Below are positions 1 through 5,497 of a stretch of 8,072 nucleotides of DNA, in pieces. Position numbers and translations under genes: made by a program. The stretch is from positions 1 to 8,072 of the forward strand of contig JBFOMB010000095.1 in the NCBI GenBank assembly GCA_040830545.1. Direction: 5' to 3'. Origin of the DNA: HXMU1420-2 sp040830545. GTDB lineage: Bacteria > Pseudomonadota > Alphaproteobacteria > Rhodobacterales > Rhodobacteraceae. Numbering within the stretch: position 1 is the first letter of the stretch; each line of letters starts with the position of its first letter. Under the pieces are notes generated by a model. The model had not been told where the DNA came from, did not search any database, and saw only the letters and a program-made list of their open reading frames with translations.

Positions 1-464
1 ACAAGGTCACGATTGCCGGTCCAGTCGGCGAATTCGTCGACCGCGACACGCAAAAGAAAAGGGTGTTCATCGGCGGTGGTGCTGGCATGGCCCCGATGCG
101 CAGCCACATCTTTGACCAGCTCAAGCGATTGAAGAACCGGGATCGCAAAATCACCTTCTGGTACGGCGCGCGGTCCAAGAAAGAGATGTTCTTTGTCGAA
201 GATTTCGACCAACTGGCGGCTGAATTCCCGAACTTCACCTGGCATGTGGCACTGTCTGATGCCCTGCCGGAGGATGATTGGGGTGGTTACACCGGTTTCA
301 TCCACAACGTGCTGCATGATGAATACCTGAAGGACCACCCGGCGCCCGAAGATTGCGAATACTACATGTGTGGCCCGCCGATCATGAACTCGTCCTGCAT
401 CAACATGTTGCTGGACTTGGGCGTGGACCGAGAAGACATCATGCTCGACGATTTCGGCGGATGA
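1..464 (+). CDS. nqrF: Na+-translocating NADH:quinone reductase subunit F, C-terminal part (5' truncated)
   Basis: NqrF is the membrane-anchored entry subunit of Na+-NQR. It oxidises NADH through FAD and a 2Fe-2S centre and passes electrons to the sodium-pumping core. Only the last 153 codons are in the window, reading in the frame that starts at base 3; the family is about 400 residues, so the N-terminal membrane helix, ferredoxin domain and most of the FAD domain lie upstream. Visible are the NAD-binding stretch FIGGGAGMAPMRSHIFDQLK (bases 66-125), then FWYGARSKKEMF, the conserved ALSD and GYTGFIHNVL segments, the CGPPIMN motif with the nucleotide-binding-site cysteine, and the family's C-terminal end DDFGG. 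These match the family almost without gaps, so identity is very secure. nqrF is normally last in nqrABCDEF, and the strong terminator directly after it fits that. Presence of Na+-NQR points to a marine or sodium-using lineage (inference). Confidence 0.96.
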   Translation, partial: KVTIAGPVGEFVDRDTQKKRVFIGGGAGMAPMRSHIFDQLKRLKNRDRKITFWYGARSKKEMFFVEDFDQLAAEFPNFTWHVALSDALPEDDWGGYTGFIHNVLHDEYLKDHPAPEDCEYYMCGPPIMNSSCINMLLDLGVDREDIMLDDFGG

Positions 465-471
465 CGCCAAG

Positions 472-502
472 GAAGCCCCGGATTTCCCGGGGCTTCTTTT
501 TT
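472..502 (+). terminator. Rho-independent terminator of the nqr operon
   Basis: A perfect 10-bp stem, GAAGCCCCGG (472-481) with CCGGGGCTTC (487-496), closes a 5-nt loop ATTTC and is followed at once by six T (497-502). It begins 8 bases after the nqrF stop codon. On the minus strand there is no T-run after the stem, so it acts on rightward transcription only. Confidence 0.95.
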
Positions 503-602
503 GGACGTTTCGTCCGCTCGATTGAGAACTTCTCAGCAGAGATCACCTGCTGTTTTGTTGTGGCAAGTTCAGGCGCGACACCAGTTCGAGCGCAGGACTG
601 GT
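503..602. repeat. Cluster of short inverted repeats downstream of the nqr terminator
   Basis: Four small dyads follow one another in this non-coding stretch. They are GGACG-TTT-CGTCC (503-515); the perfect 13-bp palindrome TGAGAACTTCTCA (523-535); CAGCAG-7 nt-CTGCTG (534-552), followed by TTTTGTT; and ACCAGT-11 nt-ACTGGT (580-602). The second and third overlap by two bases. No convincing gene covers them. They may be protein-binding sites, RNA hairpins or chance; the third resembles a weak terminator. Function is unknown. Confidence 0.4.
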
Positions 603-629
603 CCTCCCGCCAACTCAAAGGATTGAATG

Positions 630-649
630 ATGCAAGGAACATCTTGCAT
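630..649. repeat. Inverted repeat ATGCAAG-6 nt-CTTGCAT
   Basis: Perfect 7-bp arms (630-636 and 643-649) are separated by GAACAT. The repeat lies about 30 bases upstream of the -35 element proposed for the NifU-family gene and 12 bases before the Irr-like palindrome. Its place suits an operator for a second regulator of that promoter, but no matching regulator family can be named from sequence alone. Confidence 0.4.
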
Positions 650-660
650 TGTCGAACCTC

Positions 661-677
661 TTTAGAACGATTCCAAT
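661..677. promoter_or_regulatory. Irr-box (ICE)-like operator upstream of the NifU-family gene
   Basis: The sequence TTTAGAA-CGA-TTCCAAT has the spacing and left arm of the alphaproteobacterial Irr box as I recall it (TTTAGAA-N3-TTCTAAA). The left arm matches 7 of 7 bases and the right arm 5 of 7. It ends two bases before the proposed -35 hexamer at 680. Irr is a Fur-family regulator that responds to haem/iron status and controls iron-using functions including Fe-S assembly in many Rhizobiales and Rhodobacterales. The target here, an Fe-S cluster carrier, fits well. The match is imperfect and the role (activation or repression) is not shown by the sequence. Confidence 0.45.
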
Positions 678-679
678 CC

Positions 680-708
680 TTGACTTGATCCGAATGCGAC
701 CGCATATC
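680..708 (+). promoter_or_regulatory. Promoter of the nfu-gfa-tsaB-rimI operon
   Basis: The -35 hexamer TTGACT (680-685) and the -10 hexamer CATATC (703-708) are 17 bases apart, the ideal spacing. The -35 agrees with consensus at 5 of 6 bases, the -10 at 3 of 6, typical of a promoter that may need an activator. Transcription would start near 715, leaving a short leader that carries the GGAG ribosome binding site at 722-725, 8 bases before the ATG. Confidence 0.55.
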
Positions 709-733
709 TCAGTCAACTAACGGAGATCCGCAT

Positions 734-1297
734 ATGTTCATCCAGACTGAATCGACCCCGAACCCCGCAACGTTGAAGTTTCTGCCGGGCCAGACCGTTC
801 TGGATGCCGGAACCGCTGACTTCCCGACCGTAGAGAGCGCTGAGAAATCACCGCTTGCAGCGCGCGTGTTTGCAGTTGAGGGCGTTGGAGGCGTGTTTTT
901 GGGCAACGACTTCGTGACCGTGACGAAATCCGACGCGATGGAGTGGGACCATATCAAGCCCGCCATTCTGGGCGCGATTATGGAACACTACCAATCCGGC
1001 CAACCGGTTATGGCCGGGGACCACGGTGCAGGCGGTGGACACGCGGAACACACCGGGGAAGACGCAGAAATCGTCAGCCAGATCGTGGACTTGCTGGACA
1101 GCCGGGTGCGCCCAGCGGTGGCGCAGGACGGTGGTGACATCACCTTCTACGGCTTTGATCAGGGCATCGTCTACCTGCACATGCAGGGGGCCTGCGCGGG
1201 CTGCCCCTCGTCGACCATCACACTGAAGATGGGAATCGAGAACCTGTTGCGCCACTATATCCCCGAAGTGGTCGAGGTGCGCCCGGTTGCCGTCTGA
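734..1297 (+). CDS. NifU family Fe-S cluster carrier (NFU1 type)
   Basis: This 187-residue cytosolic protein is expected to carry a 4Fe-4S cluster from the assembly machinery to client enzymes, like mitochondrial NFU1. Residues 1 to about 88 form the Nfu_N domain, opening with the hallmark FIQTESTPNPATLKFLPG. A Gly/His-rich linker (about 95-108, GDHGAGGGHAEH) leads into the NifU C-terminal domain (about 110-178). That domain holds RPAVAQDGGDI at 126-136 and the cluster-binding CxxC at Cys154 and Cys157 (GACAGCPSS). Length and domain order are usual for alphaproteobacteria. E. coli NfuA differs in having a degenerate A-type N-terminal domain, so I leave the symbol blank. The ATG at 734 is supported by GGAG 8 bases upstream and by the conserved N-terminus. 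It heads an operon whose next gene overlaps its 3' end, and an Irr-like box upstream suggests iron-dependent expression (inference). Confidence 0.95.
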   Translation: MFIQTESTPNPATLKFLPGQTVLDAGTADFPTVESAEKSPLAARVFAVEGVGGVFLGNDFVTVTKSDAMEWDHIKPAILGAIMEHYQSGQPVMAGDHGAGGGHAEHTGEDAEIVSQIVDLLDSRVRPAVAQDGGDITFYGFDQGIVYLHMQGACAGCPSSTITLKMGIENLLRHYIPEVVEVRPVAV

Positions 1298-1721
1298 GGC
1301 AGCATCGGGTCGATGCTATTGCGGCGCTGTTTGTTTCTCAGCGTCGAAACCTCCGCATACCGTTGCACACTGCCATTGTGTTGACTGCCGTCGCTGGACA
1401 GGCGGCGCGGTTGGGACATTCGCGGCCTTTTCGAGCGGTGACTTAACGTTTTCCCCCCTGCTGGGACCGGGATCCTCTGTCGCGCTTGGTGTCAAACGCT
1501 GGTTCTGCCAGAAATGCGGGTCACCTCTGGCAGCCACGTTCGATTACCTGCCCGGCCAAACCTATGTCCCGGTCGGCGTTCTGAACAACGCGGACGAGTT
1601 TCCAGCCGAACTGCACTGCCACAGTCAGGCCCGGTTGAGTTGGTTCCATCTGAATGACGACCTCCCGTCCATTGGCCAAAGCGCACGGGCAGAACTGAAC
1701 AGCAACGTTGGTTCATCATGA
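1287..1721 (+). CDS. GFA/CENP-V family zinc protein (TTG start)
   Basis: A 144-residue protein of the glutathione-dependent formaldehyde-activating (Gfa/CENP-V) fold. All seven family cysteines are present in the usual spacing. C10, C12, C74 and C77 would bind the structural zinc, and C29, C31 and C34 (CHCVDC) the labile zinc where glutathione/S-hydroxymethyl chemistry takes place in the founding enzyme. Other family marks are GRCYCGAV, FCQKCGSPL and the C-terminal HCHSQARLSWF. Most family members have no proven substrate, so a true formaldehyde-activating role is not established. The start is TTG at 1287: no ATG or GTG lies between it and the essential first cysteine pair, and GAGG sits 9 bases upstream. 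This gives an 11-base overlap with the NifU gene. The stop overlaps the tsaB start (ATGA at 1718-1721), so it is co-translated with its neighbours. A different reading would be detoxification of a thiol adduct. Confidence 0.9.
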   Translation: MPSEAASGRCYCGAVCFSASKPPHTVAHCHCVDCRRWTGGAVGTFAAFSSGDLTFSPLLGPGSSVALGVKRWFCQKCGSPLAATFDYLPGQTYVPVGVLNNADEFPAELHCHSQARLSWFHLNDDLPSIGQSARAELNSNVGSS

Positions 1722-2281
1722 CCGTACTGGCATTTGATACATCCGGCCCTTGGGTCGCTGCCTGCCTGTGGCAGGATGGCGCTGCCATGGACACCCGCGT
1801 GGAAGAGATGTCGCGTGGGCAGGCAGAACGCCTGATGCCCCTGCTAGAAGAGATACTGGATGCGCATTCCATCTCTTGGGCAGACCTGACCACAATCGGA
1901 GTGGGCATCGGTCCGGGCAATTTCACTGGAATCCGTATTGCCGTATCTGCCGCCCGTGGGTTGGGCATGGGACTGAACATTCCTGTCGTCGGCGCCAACG
2001 GCTTTGATTCCCGCGCATTGTGCCATCCGGCAGGGACTCTGGTGGCCATTTCTGCCCCCCGTGATCAGGTTTATGTTGCGGACCCTGACCCGCGACTTGT
2101 GCCCGCGCTCGAAGTACCGGAGGCGGTGGCAAACACGCTCCCGTCCGATTTGGTCGAGGCGATTGCCCAACATGCCCAGACGCATCGCCACGACCCCAAT
2201 CTTCCCGCTCCCGCCCCGCTCTACGTGCGTCCCGCAGACGCAGCGCCATCGCGTGATGCGCCTCCGGTGATGCTGGATTGA
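1718..2281 (+). CDS. tsaB: tRNA threonylcarbamoyladenosine biosynthesis protein TsaB
   Basis: TsaB is the non-catalytic partner of TsaD. With TsaE they transfer the threonylcarbamoyl group made by TsaC onto A37 of ANN-decoding tRNAs (t6A). The protein has 187 residues, shorter than the 231 of E. coli but ordinary for alphaproteobacteria. It starts with the ASKHA-fold beta strand MTVLAFDTSGP, followed by RGQAERLMPLLEEIL (33-47, the family's H/Q-x-x-x-L dimer helix), and the signature GPGNFTGIRI at 65-74. The segment matching the usual IDAR-x-x-x-VY loop reads ISAPRDQVYV (111-120), so the Asp and Arg are replaced. The C-terminus PLYVRPADAAPSRDAPPVML is the usual alphaproteobacterial ending. It overlaps the GFA gene by 4 bases and rimI by 1 base, so translation is coupled; the ribosome binding site of its own is weak. 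Confidence 0.94.
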   Translation: MTVLAFDTSGPWVAACLWQDGAAMDTRVEEMSRGQAERLMPLLEEILDAHSISWADLTTIGVGIGPGNFTGIRIAVSAARGLGMGLNIPVVGANGFDSRALCHPAGTLVAISAPRDQVYVADPDPRLVPALEVPEAVANTLPSDLVEAIAQHAQTHRHDPNLPAPAPLYVRPADAAPSRDAPPVMLD

Positions 2282-2694
2282 TGTCACCCGAGGACATGGC
2301 CCAAACCCACGCGGCGGCGTTCCAGCGAGAAAGACCATGGCGCGCTGAGGAGTTCGCCTCTCTCTTGTCACAGCCTACAGTGTTTGCATGTGGTGACGCA
2401 CGTGCCTTTGCGTTGATCCGCGTGGTCGCGGACGAGGCCGAACTGCTGACTATTGCAACCGCGCCCCAGCATCAGCGGCAGGGTCAGGCCCGCCGCATCA
2501 TGTCAGACTGGCACGCCAAGGCCGCCCAACGCGGTGCAATCCGCGCGATTCTCGAAGTTGCCGAAGATAATATCGAAGCCCGCGCGCTCTATGCATCCTG
2601 CGGCTATTCCGAGTGCGCCCGACGCCCGGAATACTACGCAACCGCCGGGGGCAGCTACGTTGATGCCATCCTGATGGATCGCCAATTGCCCTGA
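2281..2694 (+). CDS. rimI: GNAT N-acetyltransferase, probable ribosomal protein S18 alanine acetyltransferase RimI
   Basis: A single GNAT domain of 137 residues. RimI transfers an acetyl group from acetyl-CoA to the N-terminal alanine of ribosomal protein S18; some homologues act on other N-termini. The acetyl-CoA pyrophosphate loop is QHQRQGQARRIM (63-74). The beta-4/beta-5 region ELLTIATAPQHQ, the putative general base Glu92 in LEVAEDNIEARALY and Tyr104 (general-acid position) are as in RimI, as is the following GYSECARRPEYY. Two start codons are possible: TTG 2278 and ATG 2281. I choose the ATG because it forms a TGATG junction with the tsaB stop and has GGTGA 10 bases upstream. tsaB-rimI adjacency is widespread and supports the RimI call. 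It is last in this gene set: the next gene is 184 bases away and no strong terminator follows. Confidence 0.9.
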   Translation: MSPEDMAQTHAAAFQRERPWRAEEFASLLSQPTVFACGDARAFALIRVVADEAELLTIATAPQHQRQGQARRIMSDWHAKAAQRGAIRAILEVAEDNIEARALYASCGYSECARRPEYYATAGGSYVDAILMDRQLP

Positions 2695-2775
2695 GCCATG
2701 CAGGAATGGTCAAAACAATGGCAGGTTGACCCAGCGCCACCGCAAAAACCGGTTGACGCTCTGGCCCAGCTACGG
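2695..2775. other. Intergenic spacer after rimI with a GGTTGAC direct repeat
   Basis: No gene or strong terminator is visible between rimI and the next operon. The heptamer GGTTGAC occurs at 2724-2730 and 2751-2757, 27 bases apart. Each copy contains TTGAC, a -35-like string, but neither has a fitting -10 at 16-18 bases. Transcription from upstream may therefore run into the transporter operon unless a factor-dependent terminator acts. Confidence 0.3.
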
Positions 2776-2795
2776 CCTTACTTGATTGTATAAGG
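2776..2795 (+). promoter_or_regulatory. Putative promoter -10 with overlapping operator upstream of the BMP transporter operon
   Basis: TATAAG (2789-2794) matches the -10 consensus at 5 of 6 bases and lies 84 bases before the start codon. No good -35 is found at the proper distance. The box is part of an inverted repeat CCTTA-10 nt-TAAGG (2776-2780 and 2791-2795). A regulator binding there would cover the -10. Both the promoter and the operator are inferred; the missing -35 is the main doubt. Confidence 0.35.
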
Positions 2796-2808
2796 GCTCG
2801 CATGCCAT

Positions 2809-2846
2809 GTGGGCCTTCTGACTATTGTGCCTGGCCCGCTGGGCAC
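2809..2846 (+). promoter_or_regulatory. Structured leader with two mutually exclusive stems before the binding-protein gene
   Basis: One possible hairpin pairs GTGCCTGG (2827-2834) with CTGGGCAC (2839-2846) around the tetraloop CCCG: 8 bp, two of them G-U. A second pairs GTGGGCC (2809-2815) with GGCCCGC (2833-2839): 7 bp with one G-U and a 17-nt loop. They share bases 2833-2839 and cannot form together. The region falls between the putative -10 and the ribosome binding site, so it would be in the mRNA leader. It does not resemble the classical purine riboswitch; any other riboswitch class would need a covariance-model search. Confidence 0.3.
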
Positions 2847-2852
2847 GCTCAC

Positions 2853-2871
2853 AAAAAAAGAAAAACGGGAG
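2853..2871 (+). promoter_or_regulatory. A-rich tract and strong ribosome binding site of the BMP gene
   Basis: A7-G-A5 (2853-2865) precedes GGGAG (2867-2871), which is 7 bases before the ATG at 2879. An unstructured A-rich stretch next to a strong Shine-Dalgarno favours high translation, fitting an abundant periplasmic binding protein. It also decides the start: the upstream in-frame TTG at 2825 would place this site inside the coding region. Confidence 0.8.
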
Positions 2872-2878
2872 ATTCAAC

Positions 2879-3874
2879 ATGTCGTTGATGCATAAATTTC
2901 TGACTGCCGCAGCTGGCCTCGCGCTCAGCGCCGGGTCTGCGTTGGCAGAACCCGCACTGATTTTTGACCTGGGTGGCAAGTTCGACAAATCCTTCAACGA
3001 AGCGGCCTATAATGGCGCGCAGCGTTGGGCTGAAGAAACCGGTGGGTCCTACCGCGACATCGAGCTGCAATCCGAAGCGCAGCGTGAACAGGCCCTGCGC
3101 CGCTTTGCCGAAGCAGGCTTCAACCCCGTTATCACCACCGGCTTTGCCTTCAGCCCGGTTCTGGGTCAGGTTGCACCGGATTTCCCGGACACCAAGTTTG
3201 TGACCATCGACGGCTGGTCCGAAGCGCCCAACATCCACGCCATCAGCTTTACCGAGCATGAAGGGTCCTATCTGGTCGGCATGCTGGCCGCGCTGGCCTC
3301 TGAATCCGGCACGGTTGGCTTTATCGGCGGCATGGACATCCCGTTGATCCGTAGATTCGGATGTGGTTATGCGCAGGGTGCAAAAGCCGTGAACCCTGAC
3401 ATCACCGTGGTGGCCAACATGACCGGCACCACCCCTGCAGCTTGGAACGACCCGGTGAAGGGGTCTGAACTCACCAAGGCGCAGATCAGCCAGGGCGCAG
3501 ACGTCATCTATGCGGCCGCCGGCGGCACCGGTGTTGGCGTTCTGCAAACCGCAGCGGACGAAAACATCCTGTCGATTGGTGTTGATAGCAACCAGAACCA
3601 CCTGCACCCGGGCAAGGTTCTGACTTCCATGCTGAAGCGTGTTGACGTGGCCGTATACGAAATGATGAAAATCGGCGCGGATCTGGAGCCCGGCGCACAG
3701 GTCTTGGACTTGGCCACAGATGGCGTTGGCTATGCACTGGACGAAAACAATGCTGAATTGATTTCGGCTGAGATGCAGGCTCAGGTTGACGCTGCCAAGG
3801 CCTCCATCATCGCTGGCGACATTGTTGTCCACGACTATGCCAGCAACGATTCCTGCCCGGCGCACAGCTTCTGA
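2879..3874 (+). CDS. BMP family ABC transporter substrate-binding protein (probable purine nucleoside binder)
   Basis: A 331-residue periplasmic protein of the Bmp/Med/PnrA family that captures the solute for the ABC importer encoded downstream. A signal peptide is clear: MSLMHKF, a hydrophobic core LTAAAGLALSAGSALA, and cleavage after ALA at residue 23. No lipobox cysteine is present, so it should be soluble in the periplasm. Family marks are the ligand-site motif GGKFDKSFNE (32-41), FVTIDGW (107-113), FIGGMDIPLIRRFGCGYAQG (148-167), VIYAAAGGTGVGVLQTA (209-225) and the second-lobe GVDSNQN (234-240). Cys162 and Cys326, the only two cysteines, could form a disulphide. Studied relatives (T. pallidum PnrA and others) bind purine nucleosides; others in the family take riboflavin or different solutes, so the substrate is inferred. 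The start at ATG 2879 is fixed by GGGAG and by the signal peptide. It is the first gene of the importer operon and is followed by a strong hairpin. Confidence 0.94.
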   Translation: MSLMHKFLTAAAGLALSAGSALAEPALIFDLGGKFDKSFNEAAYNGAQRWAEETGGSYRDIELQSEAQREQALRRFAEAGFNPVITTGFAFSPVLGQVAPDFPDTKFVTIDGWSEAPNIHAISFTEHEGSYLVGMLAALASESGTVGFIGGMDIPLIRRFGCGYAQGAKAVNPDITVVANMTGTTPAAWNDPVKGSELTKAQISQGADVIYAAAGGTGVGVLQTAADENILSIGVDSNQNHLHPGKVLTSMLKRVDVAVYEMMKIGADLEPGAQVLDLATDGVGYALDENNAELISAEMQAQVDAAKASIIAGDIVVHDYASNDSCPAHSF

Positions 3875-3895
3875 GCCACCCGGCAATTCGCTCAT

Positions 3896-3932
3896 GGCGT
3901 TCACCGCGCTCCAATGCGGTGAACGCCGTTTT
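3896..3932 (+). terminator. Intercistronic hairpin between binding-protein and ATPase genes (partial terminator / mRNA 3'-end stabiliser)
   Basis: A perfect 12-bp stem, GGCGTTCACCGC (3896-3907) with GCGGTGAACGCC (3916-3927), carries an 8-nt loop and is followed by GTTTTC. The T-run is only four long, so termination should be incomplete. Such hairpins after the binding-protein gene are known in ABC operons (for example malE-malF) and raise the level of the binding protein over the membrane components. No promoter is evident between it and the ATPase gene, so readthrough must supply the rest of the operon. Confidence 0.8.
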
Positions 3933-3964
3933 CAATCCAAAAGACCCAGCCCGCAGGCACGACC

Positions 3965-5497
3965 TTGACCACTCCCGCCATTGAACTCAAAGGCATTTCC
4001 AAGGCCTTTGGCCCCGTACAGGCCAACAAGGACATTTCCATCTCTGTCATGCCAGGCACGATCCACGGCATCATCGGGGAAAACGGCGCAGGCAAATCCA
4101 CGCTGATGAGCATCCTATACGGGTTCTACAAGGCGGACGCCGGCGAAGTCTTTATCAATGGGAAAAAAACCGACATCCCGGACAGCCAGGCTGCGATCAG
4201 CGCGGGCATCGGCATGGTCTTCCAGCATTTCAAGCTGGTGCAGAATTTCACCGTCCTCGAAAACATAATCCTTGGCGCAGAGGATGGCGGGCTGTTGCGC
4301 CCGTCGCTGGCCAGGGCCCGCAAAACATTGTTGGAACTGGAAAAGGAATACGGTCTGAACGTCGACCCCGACGCCCTGATCGAAGAGATCGGCGTTGGCA
4401 AACAGCAACGGGTCGAAATCCTGAAAGCGCTGTATCGGCAGGCCGAAATCCTGATTCTGGACGAACCGACTGGCGTGCTGACACCTGCCGAGGCGGACCA
4501 GTTGTTCCGCATTCTTCATCGTCTGAAAGACGAAGGCAAAACCATCATCCTGATCACGCACAAGCTGCGCGAGATCATGGAAGCCACCGACACCGTCAGC
4601 GTCATGCGGCGCGGCGAGATGACGGCGACCGTCAAGACGTCCGAAACCAACCCGGAACAACTCGCCGAACTTATGGTGGGCCGCAAGGTTTTGCTGCAGG
4701 TGGACAAGGTGCCTGCGACCCCCGGAAACACCGTGCTGGATATCGAAAACCTGCATGTGGTGGACGAAACAGGGGTTGAGCGCGTCAAGGGTGTCAGCCT
4801 GAACGTCCGCGCCGGAGAGATTGTTGGCATTGCAGGCGTGGCGGGGAATGGTCAATCCGAACTGCTGGAGGTGCTGGGCGGCATTCGCGCGGGCACGGGC
4901 ACCGTCCGGCTGAACGGCACGCCCATGCCGCTGTCAGGCCCCGGATCGGATGGGCAGGCCCGCCGACGCGGGGGCATTGCCCACGTGCCCGAAGACCGGC
5001 AGCGCGAAGGGCTGATCATGAACTTTCACGCCTGGGAAAACGTGGCGTTTGGCTATCACCATCGACCGGATTACCAACGCAACGGGCTGTTGATGAACAA
5101 CGCCGCCATCCGCGAAGACACAGACGCCAAGATCGAGAGGTTCGATGTGCGCCCGGCCAATGGCTGGCTGACGGCCAAGAACTTCTCCGGTGGGAACCAG
5201 CAAAAGATCGTGGTTGCGCGGGAAATCGAAAGCAACCCGGACCTGTTGTTGATCGGGCAGCCCACGCGCGGCGTGGACATTGGCGCGATCGAGTTCATTC
5301 ACAAACAGATCGTGGCCCTTCGCGACGCGGGCAAGGCCGTATTGTTGGTCAGTGTGGAACTGGATGAAATCCTGTCCTTGTCCGACCGGATCGCTGTCAT
5401 GTTCGATGGTCACATCATGGGTGAACGCCTGCCCGCTGAAACCGATGAAAAAGAGCTGGGCCTGTTGATGGCCGGCATGTCTGGGGAGGCCGCCTGA
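3965..5497 (+). CDS. ABC transporter ATP-binding protein with two nucleotide-binding domains (nucleoside/sugar type)
   Basis: A 510-residue cytosolic ATPase that drives import through the two permeases encoded next. NBD1 (about 6-242) has a full Walker A GENGAGKST at 38-46, Q-loop FQHFK (86-90), a weak signature IGVGKQQRVEILKAL (142-156), Walker B ILILDEPTG (162-170) and the H-loop His199. NBD2 (about 256-505) has a degenerate Walker A GVAGNGQSEL without the lysine (291-300), a good signature NFSGGNQQK (406-414) and QPTRGVD in place of DEPTxG (432-438). This asymmetry is the family norm in YufO/NupO and RbsA/MglA-type ATPases, so it is not decay. The start is TTG at 3965: between the in-frame stop at 3920 and the Walker A there is no ATG or GTG early enough, and AGG lies 7 bases upstream. 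The stop overlaps the permease start as TGATG. Translation may be modest because of the TTG, again in keeping with lower levels than the binding protein. Confidence 0.95.
   Translation: MTTPAIELKGISKAFGPVQANKDISISVMPGTIHGIIGENGAGKSTLMSILYGFYKADAGEVFINGKKTDIPDSQAAISAGIGMVFQHFKLVQNFTVLENIILGAEDGGLLRPSLARARKTLLELEKEYGLNVDPDALIEEIGVGKQQRVEILKALYRQAEILILDEPTGVLTPAEADQLFRILHRLKDEGKTIILITHKLREIMEATDTVSVMRRGEMTATVKTSETNPEQLAELMVGRKVLLQVDKVPATPGNTVLDIENLHVVDETGVERVKGVSLNVRAGEIVGIAGVAGNGQSELLEVLGGIRAGTGTVRLNGTPMPLSGPGSDGQARRRGGIAHVPEDRQREGLIMNFHAWENVAFGYHHRPDYQRNGLLMNNAAIREDTDAKIERFDVRPANGWLTAKNFSGGNQQKIVVAREIESNPDLLLIGQPTRGVDIGAIEFIHKQIVALRDAGKAVLLVSVELDEILSLSDRIAVMFDGHIMGERLPAETDEKELGLLMAGMSGEAA

Noticed and set aside
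353..688. 111-codon plus-strand frame overlapping the nqrF end
   Set aside because: It begins inside nqrF in another frame and reads across the terminator; arginine-rich composition is typical of an out-of-frame shadow.
439..705. 88-codon minus-strand frame across the nqrF-nfu intergenic region
   Set aside because: It runs through the nqr terminator into the nqrF end, starts inside the nfu promoter, has no good Shine-Dalgarno and no recognisable features.
2825..2878. N-terminal extension of the BMP protein from TTG 2825
   Set aside because: It would place the Shine-Dalgarno inside the coding region and put 18 charged residues before a clear signal peptide.
2695..2878. Classical guanine/adenine riboswitch before the BMP gene
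   Set aside because: The conserved three-way-junction core sequences and paired loops are not present; only simple stems are seen.
2849..3904. 351-codon open frame on the minus strand opposite the BMP gene
   Set aside because: It mirrors a well-supported gene in GC-rich DNA, has no recognisable domain and no fitting ribosome binding site; it is a codon-bias shadow. The same holds for the long minus-strand frames at 4115-4855 and 5410-6054.
4829..5275. Loss of Walker A lysine and Walker B glutamate in the second NBD of the ATPase as evidence of a pseudogene
   Set aside because: The same substitutions (GNGQSE, QPTRG) are normal for double-NBD nucleoside/sugar ABC ATPases; the frame is open throughout.
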